From Apostichopus japonicus (lineage: Eukaryota; Echinodermata; Holothuroidea; Aspidochirotida; Stichopodidae), in NCBI RefSeq assembly GCF_037975245.1, contig NC_092576.1:21949611-22013610 (forward strand): a stretch of 64,000 bases of DNA. Reading direction: 5' to 3'. This document shows, in pieces, positions 1-13,015 of the stretch; the stretch's first letter is position 1; each line of letters begins with the position of its first letter. A program made the translations under genes and the position numbers. Under the pieces are notes generated by a model, which searched no databases, was not told where the DNA came from, and worked only from the letters and a program-made list of their open reading frames with translations.

Positions 1-1760
1 CATGACCGCTAAGTTTGAAAATATTCCCCTACACCATTCACAACTTGTCCAAAAAAATCAACCTTGTCACACCTTGGCATTGGGAGTTATTGCATTAAAT
101 GTCTGAAAATTAACTTTGACCTCGTATAACTTCACACACAAAGCTCACCCGGGGGTCAACGTATTGACATTTATAATCAGAAGGTACCTTTAACATCTGA
201 AAATAGCATCGAAACTGTAAAAATCCACAAAACACGAAAAGGTCACCAGAGGTCAAATTGAGGTCAAGGGTCACCCAGATGCGGGTCGACAATTGGATTA
301 CATTGAAGCAACCCCCTACCCAAACTGACAATTCGTCCTCAAGTTATCGCAAAAATACTAGTTTTTTATCATTAATTGACCTTTGGTGACCTCAGATCAC
401 ATGACCATTAAGTTTGAAAATATTCCCCTGTACCATTTGCAACTTGTTCAAAAAAATCAACCGTGTCACACCTTGCAACTGGGAGTTATTGCATTAAATG
501 TCTGAAAATTAACTTTGACCTCGTATAACTTCGCACATGAAGGTCACACGGGGATCAAACCATTGACATTTATGATCAGAAGGTACCTTTGACATCTGAA
601 AATAGCATCCAAACTGTAAAAATCCACAAAACACGAAAAGGTCACCAGAGGTCAAATTGAGGTCAAGGGTCACCCAGATGCAGGTCGACAATTGGATTAC
701 ATTGAAGCAACTCCCAACCCTAACGGACAATTTGTTCTCAAGTTATCGCAAAAATACTTGTTTTTTATCATTTATTGACCTTTGGTGACCTCGGATCACA
801 TGACCGTTAAGTTTGGAAATATTTCCCTATACCATTTGCAATGAGTTCCAAAATATCAACTGTGTAACACCTTGGCACTGGGAGTTATTACACTAAATGT
901 CTGAAAATTAACTTTGACCTCATATAATTAACATACAAAGGTCACCTTGGGTCAACTTATTGACATTTTTGATCGGTGAGACCTAAATAGAGCATCAAAC
1001 TATACAAATTCAAACATTTTTTTCTTTGCCCATTTTCTCCTCCCAAAATACTAGTTTTTTAACATTTATTGACCTTTGGTGACCTCGGATCACATGACCG
1101 TTAAGTTTGAAAATATTCCCCTATACCATTTGCAAACTTGTCCAAAAATATCAACCATGTCACACCTTGGAACTGGGAGTTATTGCATTAAATGTCTGAA
1201 AATTAACTTTGATCTCATATAACTTCGCACACGAAGGTCACACGGGTGTCAACCATTGACATTTTTGATCGGAAGGTACCTTTGGTATCCAAATCTAGCA
1301 TCAAAACCAAACGCTTTCTTTTTTGCTTGTTTCCTCCCAAAATAAGCACAATTTTTTCTAATGTGACCTTTTAACTTTGGTTTCAGATGTAGTTTAATCT
1401 CATGATTCCAAAAAACAAAACGATAAGTCTGTACAACCGTCCTAACTCAGACCGAAAAACTTTGACCCCATATAACTTCGCACATAAAGGTCACCTGGTG
1501 TCAACCTATTGATATTTATGATCAGAAGGTACCTTTGACATCTGAAAATAGCATCAAAACTGTAAAAATCCCCCAAAACTTGTACAGGTCACCAGAGGTC
1601 AAATTGAGGTCAAGGGTCACCCAGATGCGGGTTAACAATTGGATTACATTGAAGCAACTCCCAACCCTAACGGACAATTTGTTCTCAAGTTATCGCCAAA
1701 ATACTTGTTTTTTAACATTAATTGACCTTTGGTGACCTCAGATCACATGACAGTTAATTT
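1..1760. repeat. Tandem array of ~399-bp units
   Basis: The same block recurs starting at 1, 400 and 799 (period 399). A shortened copy starts at 1093 and a longer, interrupted one runs to about 1746. Each unit carries the phrase catgaccgttaagtttga, a tgacctttggtgacct box and, in units 1, 2 and 4, a cluster of AGGTCA half-sites. The array probably extends left beyond the window. Frames of 66-73 aa inside it recur with the unit and show no protein signature. A degenerate continuation with one more tgacctttggtgacct box reaches about 1885. Confidence 0.9.
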
Positions 1761-1984
1761 CAAAATGTTCCCCTAACCAGTTCACAACTTGTCCCAAAAT
1801 ATAAACCATCTCGCACATTGGCAACGGGAGTTATTGCTGTTTTTAATATATTGGTTTTTGGCATCTAACTGACCTTTGGTGACCTTTGTGGGCACCAAAA
1901 ACAATAGGGATCTTCCTCTCACTAAGGGCTATCCACCCACCAAGTTTCATCATGATACATCTTTTCCTTATTGAGATATCGTGT

Positions 1985-2040
1985 ACACAAGCCAAGCGTC
2001 ACATACACACACACACCCATACATACACACACACGCCAAG
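1985..2040. repeat. CA-rich simple repeat
   Basis: Low-complexity cacacaca stretches separated by catac. No gene seen between the end of the 399-bp array and the repeat starting near 2140. Confidence 0.7.
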
Positions 2041-2139
2041 TTGAATGCATAGGTTCCTTGCTTTGCAAAAAGCAAGAAACCAAAAACACTAGGCCTAGGC
2101 TCATCATCGAGTAGCACTACTGTCAGTACTGACTACACT

Positions 2140-3210
2140 AACGTTAAACTTTAAAGCTAGTAGTTAGTACTGATAACAGTGGCTAGTAGTACATTTTTAT
2201 TTTAAAATAATGACATAGGATAACGTATATTATTTTCTAACAAAATGAGTACGGTGAAAAATATCTTTATGTTATCATGTTCAAATACGTAGGTGTAATA
2301 TAAGGTATAAATATCCTCAATAATTTCTATTTGCTTTTGTTCCTTTCATTAACTTGTTAATAACTTCATATAATTAACATTACTTCTTTCATAACACTGC
2401 CGCCGCTGATTATGCTTGCTCTCCACGTAGTATTGGATCAGATCATATAAATATCCAAATTAGCTCTTAAACAGTTATTACTACTTCCTTCTTTGAAATA
2501 AAGGAATGAATAAATAATAACGTCTTCCACATGGTAGCCTAACACCACACTAAGTCCATGGAAATCTAGCTAAGCCTCACCATCTGTTTATTTGCTGAAA
2601 TTGTGAAGCAGTTATAAGATATCCATGGAATACTTTCATTATTGCTGCTACGTTCGACCACATGGTTGCCTAGCATCACACTTAGTCAATGGGGTAACCT
2701 AGCCTATCCATCTGTTAATTAGCTGAAATTGTGACGCAGTTATTTAAGATATCCATGGAATACTTTTGTTATTGCTGTTATCTTCGACCACACGGTAGCC
2801 TGACACCACACTAAGTTCATGGGAAATCCGCCTAACCATCGGTTTGCAAAAACCGCATCGGGAGGGTACCTTCGTTATTATTGTAAAGCATTGGTGGAAA
2901 TTTCAGCTGCAAAAACTGATCGCCACAGTATTATAGGGCTGGCGACTAGCATTAATTTTTCCAGAAAGTTTTATCGCCAGCCAAGAATGGTCATCGCCAA
3001 TGCGACTGTAATGTCAGTCACGTATACACTAATATATAATCCCCTGAAGCTTTTCAAGGAACAATGTTAAATTATTAGCAAGATTTCAAAATCAAATGTG
3101 ATGTTTCAGTTAACTTAGCATTGCTTGTACCATTTTGCTCGCGAGGGATAATTCGATCATCAAAAGCGGTGCATCAAAAAGATAAATACAGATTAATAGT
3201 TCTCTTCTAG
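2140..3210. repeat. Copy of interspersed repeat family with ~130-bp internal units
   Basis: Positions 2270-2470 match 45580-45770. Positions 2527, 2658 and 2788 begin three tandem units of 130-131 bp containing agcctaacaccacactaag-type text. Positions 3009-3200 match 55005-55265, including tcgcgagggataattc. The same family appears as an inverted-repeat-bounded element at 45401-46466 and as fragments at 30597-30690 and 47985-48470. The 83-aa frame at 2819-3070 is repeat-derived. Confidence 0.75.
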
Positions 3211-5063
3211 GCTAGAGCCTCGTGCAATTTGGTACTGTACCTTCATTGGACCAATCATATTGTAAGGCATTTTTTTTACGATCTCAAATTGGTCATAATG
3301 GGGTGTACGCTCGGCCCTCATCTCCGAAAATAAAATATGTAATTTAACATGACCGTTAAATTTTTTTCTGAACACGAATTTGAACTTTGTGAAGTACAGT
3401 AAACACAAGACAAACGATAGTGTACGTAATGTTAAAACTTTAAGAAAATATTTCACAAACACATTTCTTTTCGACATATTTACTTCAGTTTAGTTAATGT
3501 GGGTTATAAAATGAGAGTCATGAAAGCAGTAACATTTCTTGAATTTATTCTTCTTATTTTCAAACAATTTACTGCTAACGAACAGACTTGAACTCGCTGT
3601 TGGTAAAGCTTCAAAAATACGCATCTTAGCGATCGAGATTTGGATATTTTCAATGTAATTTGTTTATATTAATAATGAATGTGAATGTAGTGAAGTGAAA
3701 TTTTGTTGTTCGCACCTTTTGAATATTTATGTGTGTTACGTAATAGTCAGTTTTTAGCGTTAGTTGTGTTCATAGCTTTTGCACGTGGGTTTTGGTTAGT
3801 TCTGTACACGCTGTTATCATGGCCAGCAGCGTCTCTGCAGAGCTCCGGGGTTCGCCTCGTCAACCCCTTAGTATTTCATAATTTTATTAATCTCGGGTCG
3901 TTAATTGCACAGAGTTATTTATATCTGGAGTCAGTGAGGAGATGTCCCCTTCTTAGAGGCAGGATGCCTCAGTTTTTTTTGGTTTTCGACTTCAGGCTCG
4001 AAGCCACTGGTATCCAAGATGGCGGTCCTACCACATGCAGCGAGCTGGCGAGAGATGGAGTCTCGATGTCCGCGTTCTCGATGTCCGCGAGCGTAGAGAG
4101 TTATTCTTTTCCGCGAGCGAGCTGTACTCATTTAAGTAAGAGATTAAGTCATAAATATTGTTCGTAAATGCTGTACGTACCCTATCGTTAATTAATTAAA
4201 TTTTAGTTTTAAGTGTTTGGCTAGGCTGTGCTTTACTGTACAAAGTACATATGTTAGGTTGTGTTTTTGGACCTTGGTCCTACGGGTTCGTAGCGTGTCT
4301 TTATCGTTAAGCACGTGGGTGTTAGTATTGCGTATTATTATACTGTAATTGACAGTGAAGTGTATTGATTATTGTACCTGTTGAGTATTGTACTGCTCGT
4401 TGTTTAATGAGTGTATTCGTATTTTGTATTCTGAACAGTATTTGTTTACCGTTGTTTATTAAAGTTATTGTCTCAGAGATTGTCCTTGAATCTTAGCCAT
4501 TGTGGACAGCTATAGAGTGACAAGACTCTTGAGATTTTGTGGGTTCAGGAGGTGAAAATTCCTACTGTCTAGGAACAGTTAGGTGGAAATTCCTACAATG
4601 GTTGCAGCTGGCATGGGTTGCCCTGACCATTATTGAGGTGCTCAAAGTCCTCGCCTGTTGGCAAACGTGTATTGTATTATCTTCAAGTGCAGATCATTTC
4701 ATTATGTTCATTATACATTTCGTACAGTATTGCGGGTATTGATTCTTTAATTATATTTGTTGTTGAATTTAGTTTCACTGAATATCCTTGGTAAGTTATT
4801 GTGACATGGATATTTCATAGATTGAGTATAGTTTTTCCCCGAGTTAGAACAGTTTTAATTAGGTTAAAGAGTTTATTAAGCCATTTATATTGTCATGTAT
4901 CATTTTTTTTTTTCATATGGATTATATCATTTTGTAGAGTTTGTAATAAATCGTCAGCCGTTGTTTCAACGCAAGAACACTCTTGCATCCTCATTCATCA
5001 CTTCTGAGTTCGAAGCGAAGGACCCTAAGTTCGGTAATTCCCCCGCCATCTCGGGTTCGCTTC
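3211..5063. other. No gene recognised
   Basis: Contains a 154-aa frame (3703-4167, plus) without recognisable domains. An attaaa motif lies near 4460 and an aataaa motif near 4947. The texture resembles a retroelement LTR or UTR, but no paired LTR, primer-binding site or pol frame was found, so no element is called. Confidence 0.4.
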
Positions 5064-6046
5064 ATGAATGAAAAAACAGAAAGCCGACTTTTATATCAGC
5101 AGTAGCTGCCGTAAAGGTGAATTATCTCTTACCTGCCATCGACCGGTCTGTAAATTCAGACGGCGAGAAGATGATGAATAGATGCCCTCATACCAAACTG
5201 TAAGAATAAAATGAAAGAGAGTTCTGTAAAGTATCAGTGCTTACTTAATTTTTATTGGTCTGTATTGAAATTGTAATTATGATAACCGGATTAGCTGAGT
5301 AATCAATCTAGTTGATTCCTTAAATATGATCTTATCAGTTCACTATCATTATCATCTCAGTAATATAGCTTATTAGTTTATAATCATAATATCTCAGTAA
5401 GATTACCGATCGGTTTACCATCATTATCATCTCAGTAATATAGCTGATCAGTTTATAATCCTTATATCTCAGTAAGAATACCGATCGGTTTACTATCATC
5501 ATCATCTCGGTTTTGCCCTTGTAGTTAAATAACCTTTCAGTTTAGACTGGTTATCATCACTTTAATATAACTGAACAACTGTAGACTTATCCTAAATAAC
5601 ACATGTAAAACTTCACTACGACAAGAAATCCAACATTGATAGTCAAGTATTCGATGCTCAGATGAAGAATAATAATCCATGAGACGATGAACTGATCAGA
5701 GAACACTCAACATCAGTGATGTTATCACAGATCATGAAATCTACTATGATAATAGAAAATAAAACTAAAAGTATTTGTTATTACTTTAATATGGAGTAAA
5801 ATTACGGAGCTACAAGACTAGACAAATTATCGTCATAATCACATGATCGCATTTACGATGTCCTGAGAGTATGTCAGTTTTGTAAACTAAGTTGTATTTG
5901 TGTTGTTTCCAGCCACTTTCTTAGGTATGTTTGTTTTTAACTGCATGAAGACTAAAGACATCACTCTCTATACAAAAACATTATGGAGGAGGAAGGTAGC
6001 TATATTCTAACATAGTGTTATTATGACTCGACATACACAATGATAA
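5064..6046. repeat. Minisatellite-bearing interspersed repeat, copy 1
   Basis: Nearly collinear with 58098-60446, and partly with 33473-34055. Shared landmarks are gacttttatatcagcag, the phrase tgagtaatcaatctagt, then the 75-bp unit (about 2.4 copies, 5335-5513). After that come gatagtcaagtattcgatgc and, at the right end, gactcgacatacacaatgat. No coding capacity. It behaves like a non-autonomous transposable element whose internal unit count varies between copies. Its superfamily is not evident. Confidence 0.85.
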
Positions 6047-9000
6047 CATTTTCTAAGAAATTTTAAGAAACCTACGTTAAATAAAGGTAAACTAAAATAT
6101 GGTTGTTAAATTCACATATTTCCAATGCTTTCCCTAATATCATTCCCACCTTTTATTTATACTTATATTTTTGCAAGGCAAATCATTCATGGAAGTTAAT
6201 ATTTGCCAATACATTCATATTGTACTCTTTTCAAGCGCCGACCAAGAGGGTGGTGGGGTGCCCCTACCACCACCACCATCACGCATTTCAAACTTACACA
6301 GCATTTCAAAGTAGTTATATCACAATGTTGCGTTTAGCCTTACATTTTAGACATAATATAAGTCAACTATGCCTCAGAAGGAATCATTTGGTGTATAGTT
6401 CCCTTTTTTCTGGAAAAGGAAAACAGATCCACCCCTCCTCCACACTTTTCATTTGGGTTTTACCGACCTTTTGTACAAAACATAACGATTGTCTATTCTT
6501 TGCGTTGATAACGTCTTTGATGCGATAACGTCTTTCATGATATCATACTGAGCTAATATTACCCATTAGGATATTTCAAGTACGGTCCATCTAGTCCCTA
6601 CGGTTCTGTTACATATTTGGTCTCCGTCTAGTGTTCGCTTATTTTTCTTCGTCGTTATACTTGACCAGTGATTTCTTCTGATACAGATGTTGCTTTATTT
6701 TTAATGTGTTCAGAGACTGCGAACGAGAACTAAATAATACAGTAAGCCTATACCTTTATCCGAGATTTCATCTATCACTAATCCTGGGTTATACCAGTCC
6801 CCTTGCTGTAGTACGCATAATTAACATCACTATCGTTGTGTAAGTAAATATAATTAGGAATGTGTCAAGTATTGTGTTGATCTCATATCATTCAACCTAG
6901 AAATGCGTCTCACAAATTTCAGATAAACAATAAGTTTGTTGCTATGTTAGATTTTGCGGCTTTATTCTGTAATTCAGATTGATAGAATAGTTTAAGCGTA
7001 GATGTGGATATGTTTTATGTGTGGGTGGGTGTTTGTGTAGGGGGGGGTTGGCAGACTCCCAGGGGTATTAAAACTTTCATTGGAAGGGGAAAGCACAACA
7101 AAACCTTACACGATCATTGTCGCAGTGTAATTTAGTTGCCCAAAGTGCATGATACCATTACATATGGGAAAGAGATTTAAAGCATAGATTGATATGATGG
7201 CTACTCACAAAACTTTATGATAGGGCAGTGATCGTGAAAGAGCGAAATCAAAGGAATATGTTGTTAAGTGTTCAGTGTTGTTAAATATATATTATTCGGT
7301 TCGTTGTTACCATCACAAGATTCTGTTTTGGGTGTCTCCATCATACAAATTCATTACTCTCTTGTATGTGAATCAACAAGTCAACAGACTTTCACATAGT
7401 TGGTTAAGCCTTTAAATAAATGTACGAAATTTGAAATGTGTCCATTATGACGTCAGACAATACCCTTCACATTTCTTGTTTCCAAGGATGATGGAATGAT
7501 TCCAACCGGAATAGTGTCTGGCAGAACGTACCAACTAAACCTATGGAGAGAAGTAGAATAATCATCGTGTAAGATGTAGAAGAATGTCCTCCCAGTATGG
7601 TTTATTGTTTACCAAATCAATAAAAATAAGCAAAGTTAACAACAATAACAAGGAAATAATCACACCTGATTGATCATTATGACCCTTGTGTTTCAACTAA
7701 AAATAAATTAGAATGGGTATATTAATGTAGATAACAATGATGATAGTTGGAACTGCTGTATGTACATTGTATGTGATTGATAGTAATTCCAGCCGTCCAC
7801 ATTATCAGAATTAGCTATATTGTGCTTATGTTTTACTTTACAATTAATTTAAAGTTGTTCAGACATGTAGAATACAACAGTGAACACAGCAATCGGAGTA
7901 ATACAGGTTCCTTATAACAACTACATGCACTTTCCCGATCGGATCACATGATTTACATCGTGTGTTACTTTCGGTAAATTTATTGATTTTATATTCGTCT
8001 TCCTGACTCCTCACTTTAAATGAGATCTAAATTGTCTGAGATTGGTCAAGTTTACTGGTAAAATATGAAATCTAGGAATAATGAATCTTAAAGCTGAGAT
8101 ATTGTTTCTTAATCTTAAAGTAGATTAAGATGCTACAAAGTTTTTCAACGCTATGTTAGGATGACAAACCTGCACTGAAACGTAGGAAGAATGGAAGGGA
8201 GAGGGGTAGGAGATCAAGAACATAGCAACATTCTTTACTGGGCGCAACAACTGATCCTCTCGGGTTATTTCAGGAAAAGTATAAACACAAAATGTTACAA
8301 TTACATACAAAAAAGCAGATATATCAATGTTCCTTAATATTGAAGTATTTATTCAATATCAACCTTTTTATCACACTGCATTAGTTGTTATTTCGTTATT
8401 GATTCATAACCAATTTTACAATAGTAAAACTAATTTAATAACTAAGTTAATTTTCTGTCCCCATTTTCAGGAAGATAGCGGTGGATTGCCATCCTGGGGG
8501 AGGGGGTATAAGGGGATGTCCTCCTCCCATTTTGAAAATTGTTGATTTTCGAAAAGGGCTTAGATGAAAAATGGTGCTATCATTTCCATTTTATAAAGTA
8601 TATACATTCTTAAATTTACCCGTTTTTTGGTACAAAAACTTTAGCAATTACGGTCATTACATTCATTTTCGTGGTTGACCCCCACCCCCCTTCCCTCCGC
8701 AAGTTGCGCACATGTTCTGGAGGTGGCTTTTCTTTACTTTCTCTTTAGTAGTTGACCCCCCAGCCCCTCCCCCATAATCCATGCTGCAGGAAAACTATAG
8801 AAAATCAGGAATGAAATAACAAGGAAGTCAATGGCATTGTTCCCTGGCTTAGAATATACGTATCCACTGACGTAGATCTGATGCTGAAATAATATGGTTG
8901 CAGTTTAACAGTGTTAGTTCTTTGTAGAGAACATTGCGCATGGGCGTAGATCCGTTTTCAAAGTGTGGGGTCACCACTTTACTAGCAAAACTGTGCTGTG

Positions 9001-9436
9001 TGAACATTTTAAAATCAATGGGAGCATGCTTTTTCTAAAGGTTAGGGGAAAACGATGTCCCCACCCCCTCCCCATGGGTTCTATGCCCATGATTTGACCT
9101 AATTGATAGGTATCACCGTGTAAATATCAGTAATATATAAAACATAAGATTAACCATTTGGTACTGCTGAGATAATGTAGTTTCGAGGTTTCTACATGGT
9201 GCCATGTTGACCTCAAATAACTTTCAAACTTCCCAAATCATAATAATCTACTCAGTATTGACAGTATTCTGCCACGTATGAAATTAATCCACTCCTATTA
9301 AATATAGGCGATGACGAATCGGGAAAATTCGAACCTGATACCGTTAGGTCGCAACACAATCATTTCCTCTTTATTTTTTATCACTCTCTCCAAATACTGC
9401 CACCCTCCCCATCATCGGCCCCATCCCCAGGTTCTA
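6047..9436. other. No gene recognised
   Basis: AT-rich sequence with scattered C- or G-runs (for example near 8680, 8760 and 9065) of the kind seen in eroded DNA-transposon ends. The longest frame, 141 aa at 6103-6528, is compositionally random and shows no domain. Confidence 0.5.
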
Positions 9437-9473
<37 letters not shown>

Positions 9474-9483
9474 TATATATATT
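9437..9483. repeat. (TA)n microsatellite
   Basis: About 45 bases of alternating TA. It creates an apparent Ile-Tyr run in overlapping frames on both strands, which should not be read as protein. Confidence 0.95.
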
Positions 9484-12400
9484 TGGCTCCCTTTCATTTT
9501 TCACCCTCGCCCATTGCGTCCCCAACAATTTCTGTGAGGGGGACTCTTCCATTAAAAAACGGAAGCCAATTTTCAGGGTAATCAGAAGAGTAAAGAAGTA
9601 TGTGCCCAACCCCCCCCCCCAACCTCACCCACCATTTGTATACGGCTCCGTCGCCCCTGACACAGTAAATGGACGGTTACATCGCAAACATTTATAGTGT
9701 CTTTATACTAGTAACTACAAGTAAATAGACCAAATATATATTGATCTTGATGTGACATGTGGGGAATTTACAACACTCGTCTCTACCTCTTTTTAAGAAA
9801 TCTGCTTCTTTCATACCTGCATACATATTACTATTTACAGGCAAAAGCCATTAAAGATCGACCAAACAACTATCTTGCATTGGGCCGGTATGAATTGACC
9901 GAACCGGTGGTAGGGGTAGAGGGGGGGGGGTGTAAAACCTTGAACATCTGTGGTGGCATATGATTATGATTGCTATGATTTTGATGAAATGCGTTATAAT
10001 ACCACGCTCGCCTTCCAATATGGGGACTCATCAAGCCAAGCAGTATTTCAGTCTGTATCAACAACCCAAATGCCGAGACCTTCATAATAAAACCAGGATG
10101 TATTCTTTGAAAAGAATATTTGACAGCTCTGCTTATATGTTGTTCCCTTCAAAATCTATGAGAAGGATGATGTGCATATGTAAACCTATTGTCTGAGAGC
10201 TTCCTCATTACAGCAAGTTGAGTTACCTAGCATGGAATGAAATTATCTGGATTAATCAGTAACAGATAGTGCATCATATCCAATTAAAATATTCAAGTCT
10301 AGCTCAGTATCGTCCTACATTATACCTGCATTGCCCAGCTCTATGAAAAGCACCAATCCGCTCAATGAAAAGAAAATATGTAGGTTACGTACCTCGTATC
10401 TAATTAGCATCATAAACGTATATTTACCGATCTGTTGCAAATTTTGTTTCATGTGAAAGCTTTTTATTTACAATTGTTTCTTTTCTGTATCTATGTAATG
10501 ACTTGGAAAAGAGGCGCTTTTGAATATTTCATGTATCTTTTATACAATGTGACGGCTACAGTGGACATAACAACGTATGTACACATGTAGGCTATATAAT
10601 GTCAATATTGTTGAACTTTCAATAGTTTATATTGTATCAAACAAACCGTTCTTTGGTCAACCTCTCCGTTGCTACAGTATTGAAAATTATTAATTTAAGT
10701 TGTGTTCATAAAAGGGGTCTCCCCGCTTAAGACCCCCTCTCAACGGACTCAAGCCATATTTTCACCCCCCCCCCTCCTCCAATTTTCAGAGTAGACACTT
10801 TATGGACTAGTGAAAAGTCATGTCAATGTAAGCCTTAACCAATTCATTTCTCTGACTCTTAAGACGAGGACAAAAGATGAGGCTTACCCCTCACACTAAT
10901 GAGGTTGGTCACGTCCCTGGTTGAATATCAATAAATTCAAACCTAAATGATGTCAATGCTTTATACAGTAAATGCGTAAGTATAAAACTTGGGAGAAACA
11001 ACCAATATCGGTAAGAAATATTGGGAATTTGTTTAATCTTTGTATCAATGTTGAGAGAACTCTAGACATTTTACAAAAGATTACTATTTTTGCATAGTTC
11101 TCATTCAGTTTCTTTTCTGTTTCTGTTTTATTTTCTGTTTCTTTGTTTTTACTTGGCGACCACGTGGCTACCGCATTATACTGATATGAACGTTTTAATC
11201 ATGAGTAATGTAACACAAACGCAATGAACTCAGTGCTTAAACAGGTGAATAACTGTCTTGTTTTGATCTCAGCAACAAACAATTTATGAGCAGGCGTTCA
11301 TGAACTGCATCGACTTTATTTTTGAGAGGATGGGGATTAAAGAAGGAGGGGGTGGGGATTGGAGGGGGGTATTAAAGATTTCAATATCTAGTAGCTTTGC
11401 TGAGACGGATATTGTATTGTCATTGTAAGCAGAGCATGTGGTAATGTTATTATAACTTCATCAACTGTACATTCAAAGGTACATTGGAAGGTATTCCTGG
11501 TTACTGTTATTTGATGGGTCATGCGGTCACCAAGAACCGCGTGTGTCATGTCTCCTTATTTATTTCTTAGCATGTTAGTAGAGAGGAAGGGATGTGAGCG
11601 ATGGGTAGGTTCATAGGTGAACCAGCTAATCTTGGTCCTGATTTGGTATTGACTTCTGATTTTAACTGTCAGTGGCCATACTTACGACCTGGATATGACG
11701 CTGGCAGTTGTTAAAGTGTTTATTCTGATTGTTAACTTGTAGGGTCATTTTCATTGTAAACCGGGGATGTAAATGTGAACTTCATTATGTTAGCGTGTGT
11801 TATTACTATAATGTAAACTATGTGGAAGAAAGTCTGAAGGGGATGATGACAGCCTTCTCAGCCTTTCTAAATTCGCTACCTACGGTTAAAATGTAAATTT
11901 GAAGGCAATTTCTAATTGTCGTTGTCCATTATCAGTTTTAAACTTCGATGGAAAAATTTAATCCACTTTCACCTGAGATGCAGATTTGCCTTAAATTATT
12001 TATATCGTAATTAAAAACAATACAATTATTCTTTATAAATAAATAAGTTACAATTACTTTATTTTTTTTCCGCTTTAATATTTATTTATTTATTAACTTA
12101 ATTTGATTGAGTATTTTTGAAACTGCGACAACTAAAACTGTTTTATTGGTTGTTTGTTTGGTATACATTTCAGTTTTGTTAGAGTAGTATAATTTATTTG
12201 TTGGGTTTTGAACAATAAATTTATGTTTTTGCTATTTTGTATTGCCATCATTCACTACTTTAATATTAACAATGTTAAACATATTTGTTAAATTAAAGTT
12301 ACATAATTAAACACATATTTTGGAGGTTTTAATTTCAAAGGTAACAATTTAGTATGTATTAAACTCAATACACTCTATTTTAGAATATTCATTATACTCA

Positions 12401-12806
12401 CTAGAATTTAAAAATCCAAGTACCTTGTGTATATAACTCTTATTTTATCCTAATAAACACTACTGTCATTCTAAAATCCATTTCTGAGTTAAACTGTAAC
12501 AATCATCCAAACAAAGAACATTTTTACAACCTCTACCCACCCCTCAGACCCTCTCTCACCAATAAACTCTAAAAATATTACCTATTAATCCATTATATTT
12601 CGTTACATTTATATTAACACCCTACAGAATTCCTTTAACGATGGCCTAATTTATTCAAATAAATCCACTTAAACTAATTATTGACATTAAAATACAGCAG
12701 ACTTTACATTCTCTAATGTTAGTTTAATATTGATAACTTTTAACAATTACATTAAGTCTCTGTTTAACTGTTATGACGATTCTAACATCTACACCAGAAT
12801 ACTTAC
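9484..12806. other. No gene recognised
   Basis: Very AT-rich, particularly 11950-12700. Only short, unsupported frames. No exon with paired splice signals was found here. If the exon at 12807-13015 belongs to an intact gene, its next LRR exon should lie on the minus strand in or left of this stretch, but none was recognised. Confidence 0.45.
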
Positions 12807-13015
12807 TTCAGCTCCTTCAAGCTTTTACACTTTGAGCAGTAAGACAAGATGGCCGCCAACTCTTCATTTGTTAGTTTCCTGTAGTCGTCATAGATATCCA
12901 GCTTCTGGAGAGAACTCAGGATAGAGAGCGATAGACCAGACTGAAGGATAAGGTTCAGACCAGACTCATCAACTCTAGGAGAGCAGTTATCTAGAACCAC
13001 ACAAGAGATAGGAAT
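12807..13015 (-). CDS. LRR exon of an NLR-like protein (partial gene)
   Basis: An internal exon of 209 bp on the minus strand. It follows a cattctag acceptor and ends at a consensus gtaagt donor (12806-12801). It is open throughout in one frame, starting in phase 0 and ending in phase 2 (69 codons plus two bases). The peptide includes LQKLDIYDD, LTNEELAAILSY and CKSLKEL, the alternating-leucine pattern of ribonuclease-inhibitor-type leucine-rich repeats found C-terminal to NACHT domains in NLR innate immune receptors. A homologous exon with the same phases lies at 32401-32579. The unrecognised exon at 26077-26196 ends in phase 0 and could splice to it. No NACHT, Death or CARD exon is visible, so the identity rests on the LRR only. 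It may belong to a gene with long introns or be an orphaned duplicate. Confidence 0.6.

Noticed and set aside
3703-4167. 154-aa plus-strand frame
   Set aside because: No domain, no splice context, and an overlapping antisense frame. Composition is like random sequence.
3690-5063. Solo LTR of a retrotransposon
   Set aside because: The attaaa/aataaa motifs are suggestive, but no TG...CA ends, target duplication, primer-binding site or second copy was found.
6103-6528. 141-aa plus-strand frame with a His run
   Set aside because: The His run comes from a CAC microsatellite-like tract. No homology pattern was recognised.
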